The position numbers were made by a program, and so were the translations under genes. This document shows positions 11,763 through 22,800 of a DNA stretch of 64,000 nt, one piece after another (within the stretch, counting starts at the first letter, position 1; every line of letters begins with the position of its first letter). The DNA is from Branchiostoma floridae (taxonomy: Eukaryota > Chordata > Leptocardii > Amphioxiformes > Branchiostomatidae), in contig NC_049983.1 of assembly GCF_000003815.2 (NCBI RefSeq), positions 25,973,003 to 26,037,002 on the forward strand, given 5' to 3'. The notes under the pieces are model-generated. The model was not told the origin of the DNA. It saw nothing but the letters and a program-made list of their open reading frames with translations, and searched no databases.

Positions 11763-13193
11763 AATCTCCAAGCAGATCCTACGGTGCCAAAAGATAGTTT
11801 CAAGCCTTCCAAGGAGCTAGCCGGCCCAAGGGAGCCAACGGGCACCGAAGGCGCTGACTCCTTTGGCTTGCTATACACCTATACACTTGCTATATCTATT
11901 GGCACCGGGATTCTGCTTGGAGATGAGGGGTGTCATCACCGTCTGCTGGTCAGCAGTTTTGCGGCTCATTTATTGACCAAACAGCGCGTGGAGCAATTAA
12001 CAATTAACGCGCCGTACATAATGGGTTAGCGACCTCAGGGCATGGGGTAAACCTCAGGACGCCTTTCATTCTCTATGGGCTATTAGTACCTAGTAAATAC
12101 CGCACATCCTTTACAGGTATAATTTACCTCCAGACTGATGACCCGATCCCCGTTGTGTTTCTAACCGCACATCCCTCATCTAACCCTCGGTTCCACAACC
12201 AAATAAAATCACCAAGCAAAAGTTGGGGTGAGAAAATAAGCCAGCATTTACTACGGAGGATAATAGCCTGAGTACCATCCTGATAGTAGTTCGCTCTGAC
12301 GTTTATTGTACACTATATACATGTACAGTCGCTTCTTGCTCAAAGTTTTATCATACACTACATACAGTCGCTTCTCACTCTGACTTTTATCATACACTAT
12401 GTACAATTACTTCTTTGCCATTCAGGGTAGCAGAAGCGAACATATATAGGAAGGAACTATTACCCGGGTGGTACCTAGGCTAATGGAGGATGGTAAAGTA
12501 TACCCAGGCTAGAAAATAAGAAACTCATGAAGAAGTGGAAACGCGTTCCGTCGGGAAACCACCTGTACAGTAGGCTGGTGCAAAGTCCGGCCTGGCCACA
12601 GTTTGTGTGATCGGCGCGCTCTTATCTCCCGGGTTAGTCACACACTTCTGCAGATGGACGTCTAACAGGGCACATATTGACTCGGTACATAGAACACCTG
12701 TGATACAGGTGTGCGCTCAGGTATCCCCGGCTGCCGCACTGCAACATCTCACCTGTGATACAGGTGTGCGCTCAGGTATCCCCGGCTGCCGCACTGCAAC
12801 ATCTCACCTGTAGGACAGATGGAACAGGTAAAAGGTAAAGCAAGGAGCTTTCATCAGACCGACAAAGCTCCTTGGGTAAAGGTATAAGTAGTCCCATGAT
12901 TCTCCCATGATAGTTGATGAAGATTAGACGTCAAGAAAATGCCAACTAGCGTTGGAAGTCCCATTGCTTTTTGAGACAGCGGGTCGGTTTCGGAAGGCGA
13001 AGCCCAACACTCTAATATCCAGGCAGATCTAAAATTCACCAGTGTTATAAGATAGTAGCAAAGCTGGCTAAGGAGTACTGCTAGCCAAAAGGGAGTCATC
13101 AGCTTCGGGAGCCAAACACACTCCTAAGCTGGCTTCACTCCTCTGCCAGCTTTTGATACTATCTTATGCTAGTGTAGGGTCTGCTTGGAGATT
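11763..13193. mobile_element. 1.4-kb element with AATCTCCAAGCAGA inverted ends
   Basis: The left end (AATCTCCAAGCAGATCC, 11763) and the right end (GGTCTGCTTGGAGATT, ending 13193) are inverted repeats. Similarity continues inward through a GATAGT-TCAA block. Another copy of the left end starts at 28333. Further TCTGCTTGGAGAT ends at 11739 and 11911 suggest nested or abutting copies. There is no coding capacity. It contains a hairpin at 12842-12876 (AAGGAGCTTT/AAAGCTCCTT) and the 63-bp tandem repeat. Confidence 0.55.
12690..12815. repeat. ~63-bp tandem repeat, two units
   Basis: Two near-identical units contain CACCTGTGATACAGGTGTGC and a GGTATCCCCGGCTGCCGCAC block. Degenerate relatives lie at 13870-14000, to the right of the SINE and its inserted element. 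The array may therefore have been split by insertions. Confidence 0.8.
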
Positions 13194-13313
13194 ACAACTC
13201 TCTTCTTCGACCGACTTTTAACTTCCCAGCCGAATTCATTTCTACACCTGGATGGAGTGAGGAAAGTCGTGTAGAGTGCTTTTCCAAAGGGCACACGATC
13301 AGTGGCATGTCAG

Positions 13314-13798
13314 CATGCCCGTAGCCAGGATTTTGGTTGGGGGGGGGGGGGGGGGGGGGGTTCTTTTTAGTACTTGTGGGACCATCGAGCGCCGCAGGCA
13401 TGAGCTGCCTAGGGGGGTCCGGGGGCATGCTCCCCCGGAAAAATTGAAATCTTGACCCTCTGAAACGCCATTTTCTGCTGGCGAAGTTTGATGAAATTTC
13501 TATTAAAACACACAAGGCTTTTGGCATAAGTCTTTGAGGCCGATTCCCCCGGCACCATGTCTGACACCAAAGTCGTGAGGCGTCGCAATGGAGGTCCGGG
13601 GAAATTTTCATATCTGGACCCTCTGAAAAGCCATTTCCTTCACTTGCTGGGGCAAATTTTGCTGACTTACTAAGATTGAATGAAATGCCTTTGAAAATAA
13701 ATATTGGACATGAAAAAGTGGACCTTCGAGTGGGAAAAAGTGGACCCTTGAGCGCGTGGGGGGGGTTCTTCCGACCCCCCCCCCCGGCTACGGGCATG
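13314..13798. mobile_element. 485-bp MITE inserted in the SINE
   Basis: A perfect 13-bp inverted repeat (CATGCCCGTAGCC at 13314-13326, complement at 13786-13798) is flanked by a perfect TGTCAG duplication (13308-13313, 13799-13804). Poly-G and poly-C tracts lie just inside the ends. A 201-codon minus-strand frame over it is not a gene. Superfamily is not assigned. Confidence 0.75.
13339..13360 (+). repeat. poly-G tract (22 G)
   Basis: This homopolymer lies inside the MITE's left end. A C-rich tract mirrors it at 13774-13785, so the ends can pair as a G/C-rich stem. Confidence 0.9.
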
Positions 13799-14734
13799 TG
13801 TCAGTGAATTCGAACCCAGGACCTCTGGGTTCTGGGCCAAACACCCTAACCATTATTGGTAATGCGATGCCACGTGACAGGTGTCTGCTCAGATAACCCT
13901 GCAGTTGCAGCACTGCAACGTCTCACCTGTATGACAGGTGTAGGTTCATCTATCCCCTTGGCAGCCACGTCTCAGTTGTGCAACTCACCTGTATAACTGC
14001 AGTTAGGGTCTTCTCAGAAACAGTGTTACTGCAATGGTTTGCTTTGGTTCATTCATAGTTCAAACCAAGATTAAAACATTTCTGCAGGTTACATTTGTAA
14101 TTATTTATTCATACTATAACTACGATGTTTCCCCTACATTGTATTTCGTGTGCCATACTAGTAATTAAATCTTTTCATTCATTCATTCATGTTTTTGTCC
14201 TTCCACAATACCACAAAAGACCATTTAAGCTTTGCAAGTATTCGTCTGTTTTGGTAATTAATGAGTCTGTCTAGAAAACAGGTTTAATTTCATCCACTGT
14301 CTATGAAAATTAGCCTTTTTTTCTACCTGTGTTTTTTTCTAAGCATCATTATGATCTAAAAGAGTTTTTTTTACAAAGCAAAAACAAAGAGACAAAAAAC
14401 TCCCAGAACGCTAACAAAATAAATCAAATGTACTGGAAAATTTACAATTACAGACCAATTGGTCAAATTGTAATTATCTGGTGTTGAAGCCAAACATAAA
14501 CACAGGTAATGACAGATTTAGTGGATTGTGTGGCAGGGTGCTGCGTACCACCCAGTAGTCACTTATTACTGGACTCAAAGCAGGCTTGGTTTGAGTTTAC
14601 CTGTGTACCTGATGCATCACATGTTTCAATGTCATTTTAATGTCTTAAGCTGCTTTTTTCTTGTGTTTTCATAGCATGTCTCACACAAATTGTCCAACAC
14701 TCTTGTGAGAAGGCTGTTAGGGAATTAGGTGTAT

Positions 14735-15390
14735 GTGTAGAACGGACTGAGCCCAGATATACCTGTGTATTCTGATCCTGCCTCCCCCTATTTGTAAAAT
14801 GGACTGATCCCAGGTGTACCTGTGTGCATCCCCTTGTGTAAAATACACCTTTCTCACGCGGCGGCCATGATAGATCGAAGAAGAGGTCAATGAGGCAAAC
14901 AGACAAAACTTATTTCTAAAATCAGGTCCCATTTAGTTTTCCCCCAAACCACACAAATTTTCATGATATAAGATAGAATAATAAATATTACAAGAAGTGT
15001 TATGCACCGAAAGATGTAGCAATTTAGAGTAGTGTAGACTGACCCCATAGTCCCTTAAGAGATGCAAAATAAAAACATAATAATGCAAATTTTTAACGAA
15101 TTTGCAGTCATTCACTTATTGGTCGATTTCCTAATTGGCAGGCTACCATTGGTCGAACTGCTAATTATGATGGACAGCCTTTTGTTTGCCACATTGAACT
15201 CGTTTTAGATCTATCATGGCCGCCGCGTGAGAAAGGTGTATAGACTGACCCCATGTGCTGAGTGTACCTGCTTCCCCCATGTGTAAAATGGACTGAGTCC
15301 AGGTGTACCTGTATTCTGATCCTGTGTCCCCCCATGTGTAAAGTGGACTGCTCCCTGGTGTACCTGTGTACCTGATGTTTGTAGAGTAAA
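14735..15390 (+). repeat. ~48-bp tandem array split by the TA MITE
   Basis: Units share a GTGTAAAATGGACTGAT core followed by CCAGGTGTACCTGTGT. About two units lie left of the MITE and three or four right of it, in the same orientation. Confidence 0.65.
14846..15238. mobile_element. 393-bp MITE, TA target, Tc1/mariner-like
   Basis: A perfect 31-bp inverted repeat (14846-14876 and 15208-15238, outer end CACCTTTCTCACGCGG) is flanked by TA on both sides. The arms continue imperfectly for about 30 bp more. A TA duplication is typical of Tc1/mariner-type transposition. It interrupts a direct tandem array whose units (GGACTGATCCCAGGTGTACC-like) flank it at 14735-14843 and 15241-15385. Confidence 0.75.
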
Positions 15391-16109
15391 GAAGAGACAA
15401 TCAGCCGTGTTGACCCAGCAGAGGAGCTCAGGTGTCCTGTTGACACGTGCCTCTGTCAGCTGGGGTAACCAGGGGCAACCAAGCTCCCACTACAGGTATG
15501 CATAAACTATTGCCTTGCAGACATAATTTCATTTCATTTATTCATTTCCACACAAGCTACACCATTTCATTTCATCAGTTCACATTTTGTATCAAATTTT
15601 AGCTGGGTGTAGACTTGATAAAACGTTTACTCTTAACAAGCCTTAACAAATTTATGCATAGTTAAGAAAAAAACACAAGTCTCAATTCAATTGGCACTTT
15701 TCAGTTGTTGCCTCCTGTCTAATTTTGGTTGAAAAGTTTGGGAAACAAATACATTATCTTTAAGCTGTTGGTAACATTTTTTGAAGTAGATGAAAAATAA
15801 CTGACAATTTGATGCACAGTATGCCACTCTCCATAAAACTCTACTTTTCATTTCAGCTTCCTACAGCTGTTGTTCCTTTCATTTCCTATTTCATTTGAAA
15901 AGTCTGAGAGACAATCACCAATTTTGTAGTGTTCTTAAAGTGAACGATAAATTACAGAATTTAAGAAAAATTTGCTCCTCAATCTGCCTCAGTCTCTGCA
16001 TGCAACTTTTCAGTTCATTTGAAACTCCTAAAGTCATTGCACCTGAGTTCTCCCACTGTAAAGGTTTAGTAGCTCCAATCATCTTAGTCCTCTCTACAAT
16101 TTTTTCCAG

Positions 16110-16115
16110 TTTATT
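16110..16115 (-). terminator. candidate PUS7L polyadenylation signal
   Basis: TTTATT on the plus strand gives AATAAA on the minus strand, about 230 nt downstream of the PUS7L stop. It was chosen by position only. Confidence 0.35.
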
Positions 16116-16346
16116 TCAAACATTAGTTGTAAGATCCAAGTTTTTGCACTGTAAAAGTTCAGCAGCACCAATCATTTTGGTGCCAAAACTTCGGCCAGCA
16201 TGGCCACAGTTCAAAGCTGCAGCTACGGAAGTTTGTGTTCACCTGATCCTCAGCTGCACCACATGAGGCTGGTCTGTTGTGTTTAACCCTCACTAATGGG
16301 TTCTGTCCCCCACATCCTGGGGACTCCGACCCGCTGACATGCTATA

Positions 16347-16862
16347 TCATGTGTTCATTACCTCCCGCAGAAACATGGTGGCGTAGCAGGAGGGGTCCAG
16401 CGCAAACCGCGTCCGCACGTGAAAGCTGTCACCGTGGGAACTGCCGTCGTCCGTGCCTCGAGTCTCCTGCGACACAGCGCCGTTCGCCGTTGAACCCTCC
16501 CCCCGCCGCGTGTCACATCTCTCGACACCTCCACCGGATGTCTGAGAGAGACTTTCACCTCTTAAGGACTTTCCCTCTGTAGCAGCAGATCTTAAGTCGT
16601 CTTGAAGATCGGCATCTCTCAGCAGCTCCCATGCCAAGTCCTTTGGCCGGGCGGTCACGTGGCGGTAGTCCCCGGGGATGTTCAGTTTCAGCGCTCGCAT
16701 CCGGAAGCTGCTCCTCTCCATCCCGTCCTCCTGCAGTGCCCGTGCGTACTCCTCGCCCACACGGTTGCTAGGATACTGGATGCTGTTGCCCAGCAACGGG
16801 AGGACGACGTCGTGGATGGAGTAGTTGCCTTGATCCACGTCTGTCTGGGTCAGAGTTTTTAC
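16347..16862 (-). CDS. PUS7L: PUS7L exon 7, C terminus
   Basis: The acceptor CCCACCAG leads in phase 0 to VKTLTQTDVDQGNYSIHDVV. LKLNIPGDYR and the C-terminal FALDPSCYATMFLREVMNT-stop follow. A low-complexity Gly/Thr/Ser insert separates the last two blocks. The TGA is at 16347-16349. Confidence 0.93.
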   Translation of the reverse strand, partial: VKTLTQTDVDQGNYSIHDVVLPLLGNSIQYPSNRVGEEYARALQEDGMERSSFRMRALKLNIPGDYRHVTARPKDLAWELLRDADLQDDLRSAATEGKSLRGESLSQTSGGGVERCDTRRGEGSTANGAVSQETRGTDDGSSHGDSFHVRTRFALDPSCYATMFLREVMNT

Positions 16863-19800
16863 CTGGTGGGGAAAAAGCAAGATAAGGAGTATCATTGATA
16901 TAATAAAAACATTTTCATTTAGAATTCTTTGTTAATTTATTTATCAAACGTCATAAAATAATGAAAAATGTTACAAAGGTGATTCACACAAAATGAAGAA
17001 TTCTTTTTTTTTTAATGTTTGAACTGCTGCGAATATAATTGACATACATGTAGGTGAGTGCAGGGCCAGTCTTACCCTTTTCTTTACTCCATAACAGAAA
17101 AAGTAGGTAAAGGGGGCATCTTCAGAAATAGACACCAAAATGCAAAAAAGCACAGTAACAAAGTAAATCTTACAAAAGTTCCCAAGTCAGTACTGTAGTA
17201 CATAAGCACCTCTTGAGAAGGGGCCAGACAAACTTAAGACATGTTGACTCTCCAGGAGAGTTTGTGGTTTTGCGGAGGATGTGTAAACAGGTGCAGGACA
17301 GTCCCCAGGTGTTTTCTGTCCAGGTGAGGCCGTGCCATCCCCACCTTTGTCTGCGGGAAGGAACCCTTCAGCCAGGTGATTCTCACGACTATCATGTCAG
17401 GTACAGGTACAGGGACAACTTCTTAGAACAGGAAAGCCCCTCCGACAACAGGAGCTAGGGCCACTCAAACGCAATACATTCTTGGCTCTTGTATGTAAGG
17501 TAGGGGTACCAGTACAGAAAATCCATCTACAGGTCTGGTTCAAGTCCAGAGGATCGGGACCAGGTCTGTAAGTGAACCTGGACCTAATTGTCTCAGGAAA
17601 GTTGTGACTGGGCGATTCTAAAAACTGTGGTCCATTTTGCTACAAGCAACTCTGTTTTGTGCAGTATGGACCACTTACTTCATATAAACAATGCTAAGTT
17701 GTCCTTCCAACAACTACTGACTTCAGAAATCTACAATACAGATGAGATGTTAAGGCTGCGTTCCTGTTATTTTGTGTGTACATTGTGCATATGACAACCT
17801 CTGGAAGAAACAATTAATTTGTGAGCCTGGAAGAAACATTTAATTTGTGAGCCAATTATGGCCTGAAGTGAGCCAACTTCAGACAGTGGTGAAAGCTGTG
17901 GACATCCAGCAAAGTCGGCGTGTAAACTGTACTGATAGCTACTGTCAAGTGATGAGTCCTGCATGGTATAAGGTAGATAGGGCCAGGCCAAATCATTTCT
18001 TTGGTTATGGCTCTTTGTGGCAAATGTTGACCCATACATGATGGCACATTGGCACACAAAATGTCTTTTTTTTTTTGCACAATTTTGACAGAGTAGTCTA
18101 CACATACTCTGTGGAAGTCCTTCCACCGTCAGGGAAAGTTGTGTAAAGTGCCTTTCACAAGGGCACAACGTCGGGGGCATGCAGAACATTGAACCAGGAA
18201 CCTCTTGATTCTGAGCCCAACAATCCACCACGTATGCCACAATGACGCCACTCTGGTTATTGGACATTTATAAGTAAAATTTTAGCATCACTATATTAAG
18301 ATGACAAGATGAAAAGAAAACAAGGTGAAAATGGAGAGCTGGGAGGAAACTAAAACCTATCTTCACTCCCTGAAACTGTGAATCCCACTCTGACTTTTCA
18401 GTTCATCTTTTCAAGCTGACACTAAGAAAATAACAATGATGTGCCTTACCTTAAATAAACAGAAATACTTGAAAGAAACATTTTTTTGTTACTTTGATTC
18501 AAATCAGACTGATCTGAGATTCTGAATCTAAAACCCCCTTTTCCATTGTTGCTTTTGTTTAGTTTACGATAAAAACATCTAAACAAACAATTGCTTTTGT
18601 TCAGCCCGCACTATAAGTACTTGATCCTGTTGTTAGTTACTTCCAAGGAGGTCAATGTAATCTGTTACCACCCAGTGTGAAAAGGCTTACATGTAGGCAA
18701 TAACAGGTCAATCATTTGTTTTAGATAAACACTCAACTCACAATTTTACAATGTAGCAACAGCCCTTGTGTTTTCTTTCACTATCTATCAAAGAAAGCTG
18801 AATCTCACATTTCCAATTCATTTGAGAAAAAAAAAATCCACTTAAAAGTTTGCCAGTTAGAAGCCTCTGCAGTAGATTTGGTATTGCTTTAAGCAGAGGA
18901 TAACCACCTTGCGTGAGGCTTAGGGTTAGGTATGTGGGGTACAGGTGCGATAATTATTACTATGTAATATAACCAGCCACTGGTGCTGGCATATACCTAG
19001 GAAACTGGTGTGTGATATGCCGAATGGTGGCCTACAGTTTGATCAATATACTATATAGAAAAGGTTTTATAAACTCTTATTAGTACATGTAGTCTTAAGT
19101 AGAGTGATCAGCCTGGATTAGAAAAGTCACTGGGTCATACCAAAGATGATAACTGGCACATACAAGTACTGCTTTCTGTGCTTACTGTAGCAGTAAACTC
19201 TACTACCTTGCTGCAGTGCACCGTGTGGCCCAAGGGCTGTGTAGCAAAAGGGAGATGGGCACTGCCCCAATTCACCAAAAGAATGTTGGTGCAAGATGTT
19301 CTTGAGACTTTACCTTAAACAAAGTTTGTGTTTTTTGTACCTTTTCTCAAGACATTTGTACCGGCCATTCTTGAGACTTTACTTTCCCATTTTTTTACAC
19401 CTTTTCTCAAGATGTCGGTACGAGACTGTTCTTAAGACTTTACCTTCCTGTTCCCCGCGTCCGTCTCCAGCACCAAGTCCCCCTCCACCGCCCGCCGGCC
19501 GTATGTGCGGATCCTGTGGGACACCATGCGGTTCCACACCAAACTGCAGTAGCTGTGCACGAAGAGCGCCCGCATGGCGTGAGGCACGTTCAGGAACGCC
19601 TTGGTGCAACCCTCAAGGTCGTTCCCATGGCGATGCAGCGCCTTCAGCAGCAGGCACTCCCGCGTCTTGTGAGCAGGCATCCGCGACAGCGTGCCTGGAA
19701 ACAAAGGGATATGATTTCAGTCCAGTTTTAGCCAATTGGAAAGCTAGTCTAAAATTGTTGTGCCAGCGGATGTGCTACTTGCCTCACTTGGTTATAGGCC

Positions 19801-22800
19801 TATCTTCATACTTCTGTATCTTGATTTAATCATTTCTACCATTTCTAATTGTGTCTTCTTTTTTATCAGTCTCTATTGGACATAAGTTATGAATATGTCG
19901 GCCTTAAAAAGGTGACCTTCACAACGAAGACCTGCTTCACCATACCATCCACTGTAGTGGAAAAGCTTAACAAATAAAATATACATGATAAATAAATGGA
20001 GAAATATTCTAATATTAGTCTTGACCTAAAGGACGAATCATACATGTAGGCATATCGTAAAAAGGTAGAAAGTGGATATACCTTGTAAAGGTAAGAAAAA
20101 TTATTCTCTTTGACACTGAATACGGTTGAACAAGCATTACAGTATATCAAACCCTGAGGACTACAGCCCGTTTCAGTCGCATGCAAGACGAGTTAGCGAC
20201 AACAGGTTGGATTAGAGCCCTAAACCTCCTGGTCTAAAGGCAGGCTTGCTAGCTGCCGTAACGTGCACACTGTAACACCAGTACCTGGGATGTCTATAGG
20301 CTAGCTGTTGTACCGTGCACACTGTAACCCCCGTACCTGGGATGTCTATAGGCTAGCTGCTGTACCGTGCACACTGTAACCCCCGTACCTGGGATGTCTA
20401 TAGGCTAGCTGCCGTACCGTGCACACTGTAACCCCCGTACCTGGGATGTCTATAGGCTAGCTGCTGTACCGTGCACACTGTAACCCCCGTACCTGGGATG
20501 TCTATAGGCTAGCTGCTGTACCGTGCACACTGTAACCCCCGTACCTGGGATGTCTATAGGCTAGCTGCTGTACCGTGCACACTGTAACCCCCGTACCTGG
20601 GATGTCTATAGGCTAGCTGCCGTACCGTGCACACTGTAACCCCGTACCTGGGATGTCTCCGGTCCGCATGTAGTACGCCTTTGCCGCGTTGACAGGGTCG
20701 TCAGCGGGGTCGGGGTGCAGCAGACATCGGACAGCCGCGCTCTGAACGGTAAACAAACAGCGAGAGGGAGAGATTCATTTTTGTCTCTGACGTGCCTCAA
20801 ACCGGGCGAGACATTCCGACAAGATTCCTGACAAGGTTCTTAGGCACAAGGAGGAGTTGTTCTTGGCTTAATCCCCCTGCCCAGTCACGATGCCTTAAGA
20901 TGGCTGAGAAAGTCGGAAGTAACCCCAGCTGAAGTGTGTGATTAGTCTTTAAGAAACAACCGTTTCTTTAAGACATAAGGGCATGTCTCCGCCCATGTCT
21001 TTATAAAGTACACCTGCTCCTTTCGCCACACAAAAGAGGTGATTTCTTACAACTTAGTGTTTCCTTCCGGTTGTTACAGTTCTAAGCTGTGGCGCTGCGC
21101 TGTAAAAACACGGAGTTAGTTTGACATGCATTACCCGAGGACCCCCAACTTCTATGTACTTAAGACCACTGCCTTGTGATTCCTCAGTTTAGTCTTAAAG
21201 AAATAATCCTTAAGAAGTAAGACTCATCTCCCTCATCACCTTACAGTATTCTATGATTACTTTCTGCTTCCTATTAAAAAAACGGACATATAAATGAACA
21301 GCAAACTTCAGTACTTCTGTTTTTCATTCGACTAAGTCCAAAACCGGTGCTGCAACAATGTACAACGATTTGGCCAGGCTTGCCTATGTTCAATCTATCG
21401 AGGGTCTCACGCATACAATTAATATTGTTATAATTAAAGATAATTATAAGTAATCACCTTAAGCTTACTGAAGTCTATAGTGTCTGTCCCATCATAAAAA
21501 GCTGGGACTTATGAACAGCTTGCAACGTGGCCAACACTTCTACTTGTTACAGTGTAAAAGTAAAACCTGTGTTTTAACGATGTACAAGGATTTGGCCAGG
21601 CATCCCTACCTTTTATTTACTTAAGGCAACAACAATACAGTTCATTGGTTTCCAACAGTTTGCAAAGTTAAACCAAAGAAGAAAATAATTTTCTTGAAGG
21701 GTCCGCAGACATCAAAGAATTCAAACTTCATGGTGGGCAGCCAGTCAGAAAAATCAGGAAATTTTAAATGTTCCTGAAGGACTGTCTTCAGCTTGAAATC
21801 TTATTCCAATCCACTGTTTGGAAGCCCACTGTCCGTTAAGCTTACAAAAAATAGATTTTCGATAATTTAGTGATATGAAGTTCACATTTTTGGACAGACG
21901 GGGTGGAACTTTTTTCCATGTAAACGAGCAAATTTCCATCCCATGATGGAGGGAGGGGCCATGGAGCCAGCTCTCACCAACCAGTCTCCAACACTTTGTA
22001 AAAAGCACAGTCTTAAAACTGTAAGATTTCTCTGAACCTTCTTATAGTAGTAGGACGCTCCGAACACATCACTCACCATGTCTCCCTTGAGCAGAGCTCG
22101 CCCAACATGGGGGGCGAAGGATTTTTTTCACCCCAACAAGCAAGTTTCTGTCCCATGATGGGTCCTAGAGCCAGCCCTCACTAGTGACCAACACTTTGTA
22201 AACAGTACAGTCTTAAAACTGCAAGATTTCTCTGAACTCATCACTCACCATATCCCCCTTGAGTAGAGCTCGCCCAACATGGGGGGCGAAGGACTTGCTG
22301 TCTGCGGACCCAAACCTCTGCAGACCAAAGTAGTTGATGAAGCCTGTCTCCTGTAAAACACATGCAGATGGGGTGTTAAATGGTGTATTGATTTATCAAT
22401 TACTGTAAATGCATTTAAGTTTTCGGGGATTTAATTTCGTGGTAGTGGGAAAAAGGACTTATTGCGGTGGATTTAAGTTCGCGGTAACACCATAGACTGC
22501 AGTCTAGAAAAATGTTCGCGGTGGTTTTAAGTTCGCGGTGAAGTGGTCACCGCGAAAACCGCACATTAATCCACCAGGAACATTTCTGCATTTACAGTAG
22601 ATAGCATTGCACTTCAATGATAAAAACCTCAGCCATACATTGTACATACCCGCACAGTCTTTCACCTTAGAAAAAAAGCACTAGCGCAGGCTCTAGGACA
22701 TTATACAGTCAGTTTGTATGTGAATTGCTACAGTAACTATACAGTATTCATTTTACAAAGAACGAATGAATGGTTTTATAAGAAAATGAAGAATTCTTTT

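Larger units (their letters stand above)
13194..13870 (-). mobile_element. tRNA-derived SINE interrupted by a DNA element
   Basis: In reverse orientation it has a B-box-like GGTTCGAATTC (about 13806-13818) preceded by a tRNA-like head. After the inserted element at 13314-13798, it has the body block GGAAAAGCACTCTACACGAC (near 13290). The same head and body occur at about 18105-18255 and 58750-59270. Confidence 0.65.

Noticed and set aside
13192-13797. 201-codon minus-strand open frame
   Set aside because: It covers the SINE and the inserted MITE with poly-G/C tracts. No protein family is recognisable.
17213-17458. 81-codon plus-strand open frame with protein-like composition
   Set aside because: It lies within PUS7L intron 6 next to MITE sequence, with no recognised domain. 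Not supported.
17767-18267. 166-codon minus-strand open frame
   Set aside because: Mostly a translation of the SINE fragment at 18105-18255.
20248-20657. CRISPR-like regular repeat array
   Set aside because: Head-to-tail 52-bp units with no variable spacers, in an animal intron. It is a minisatellite.
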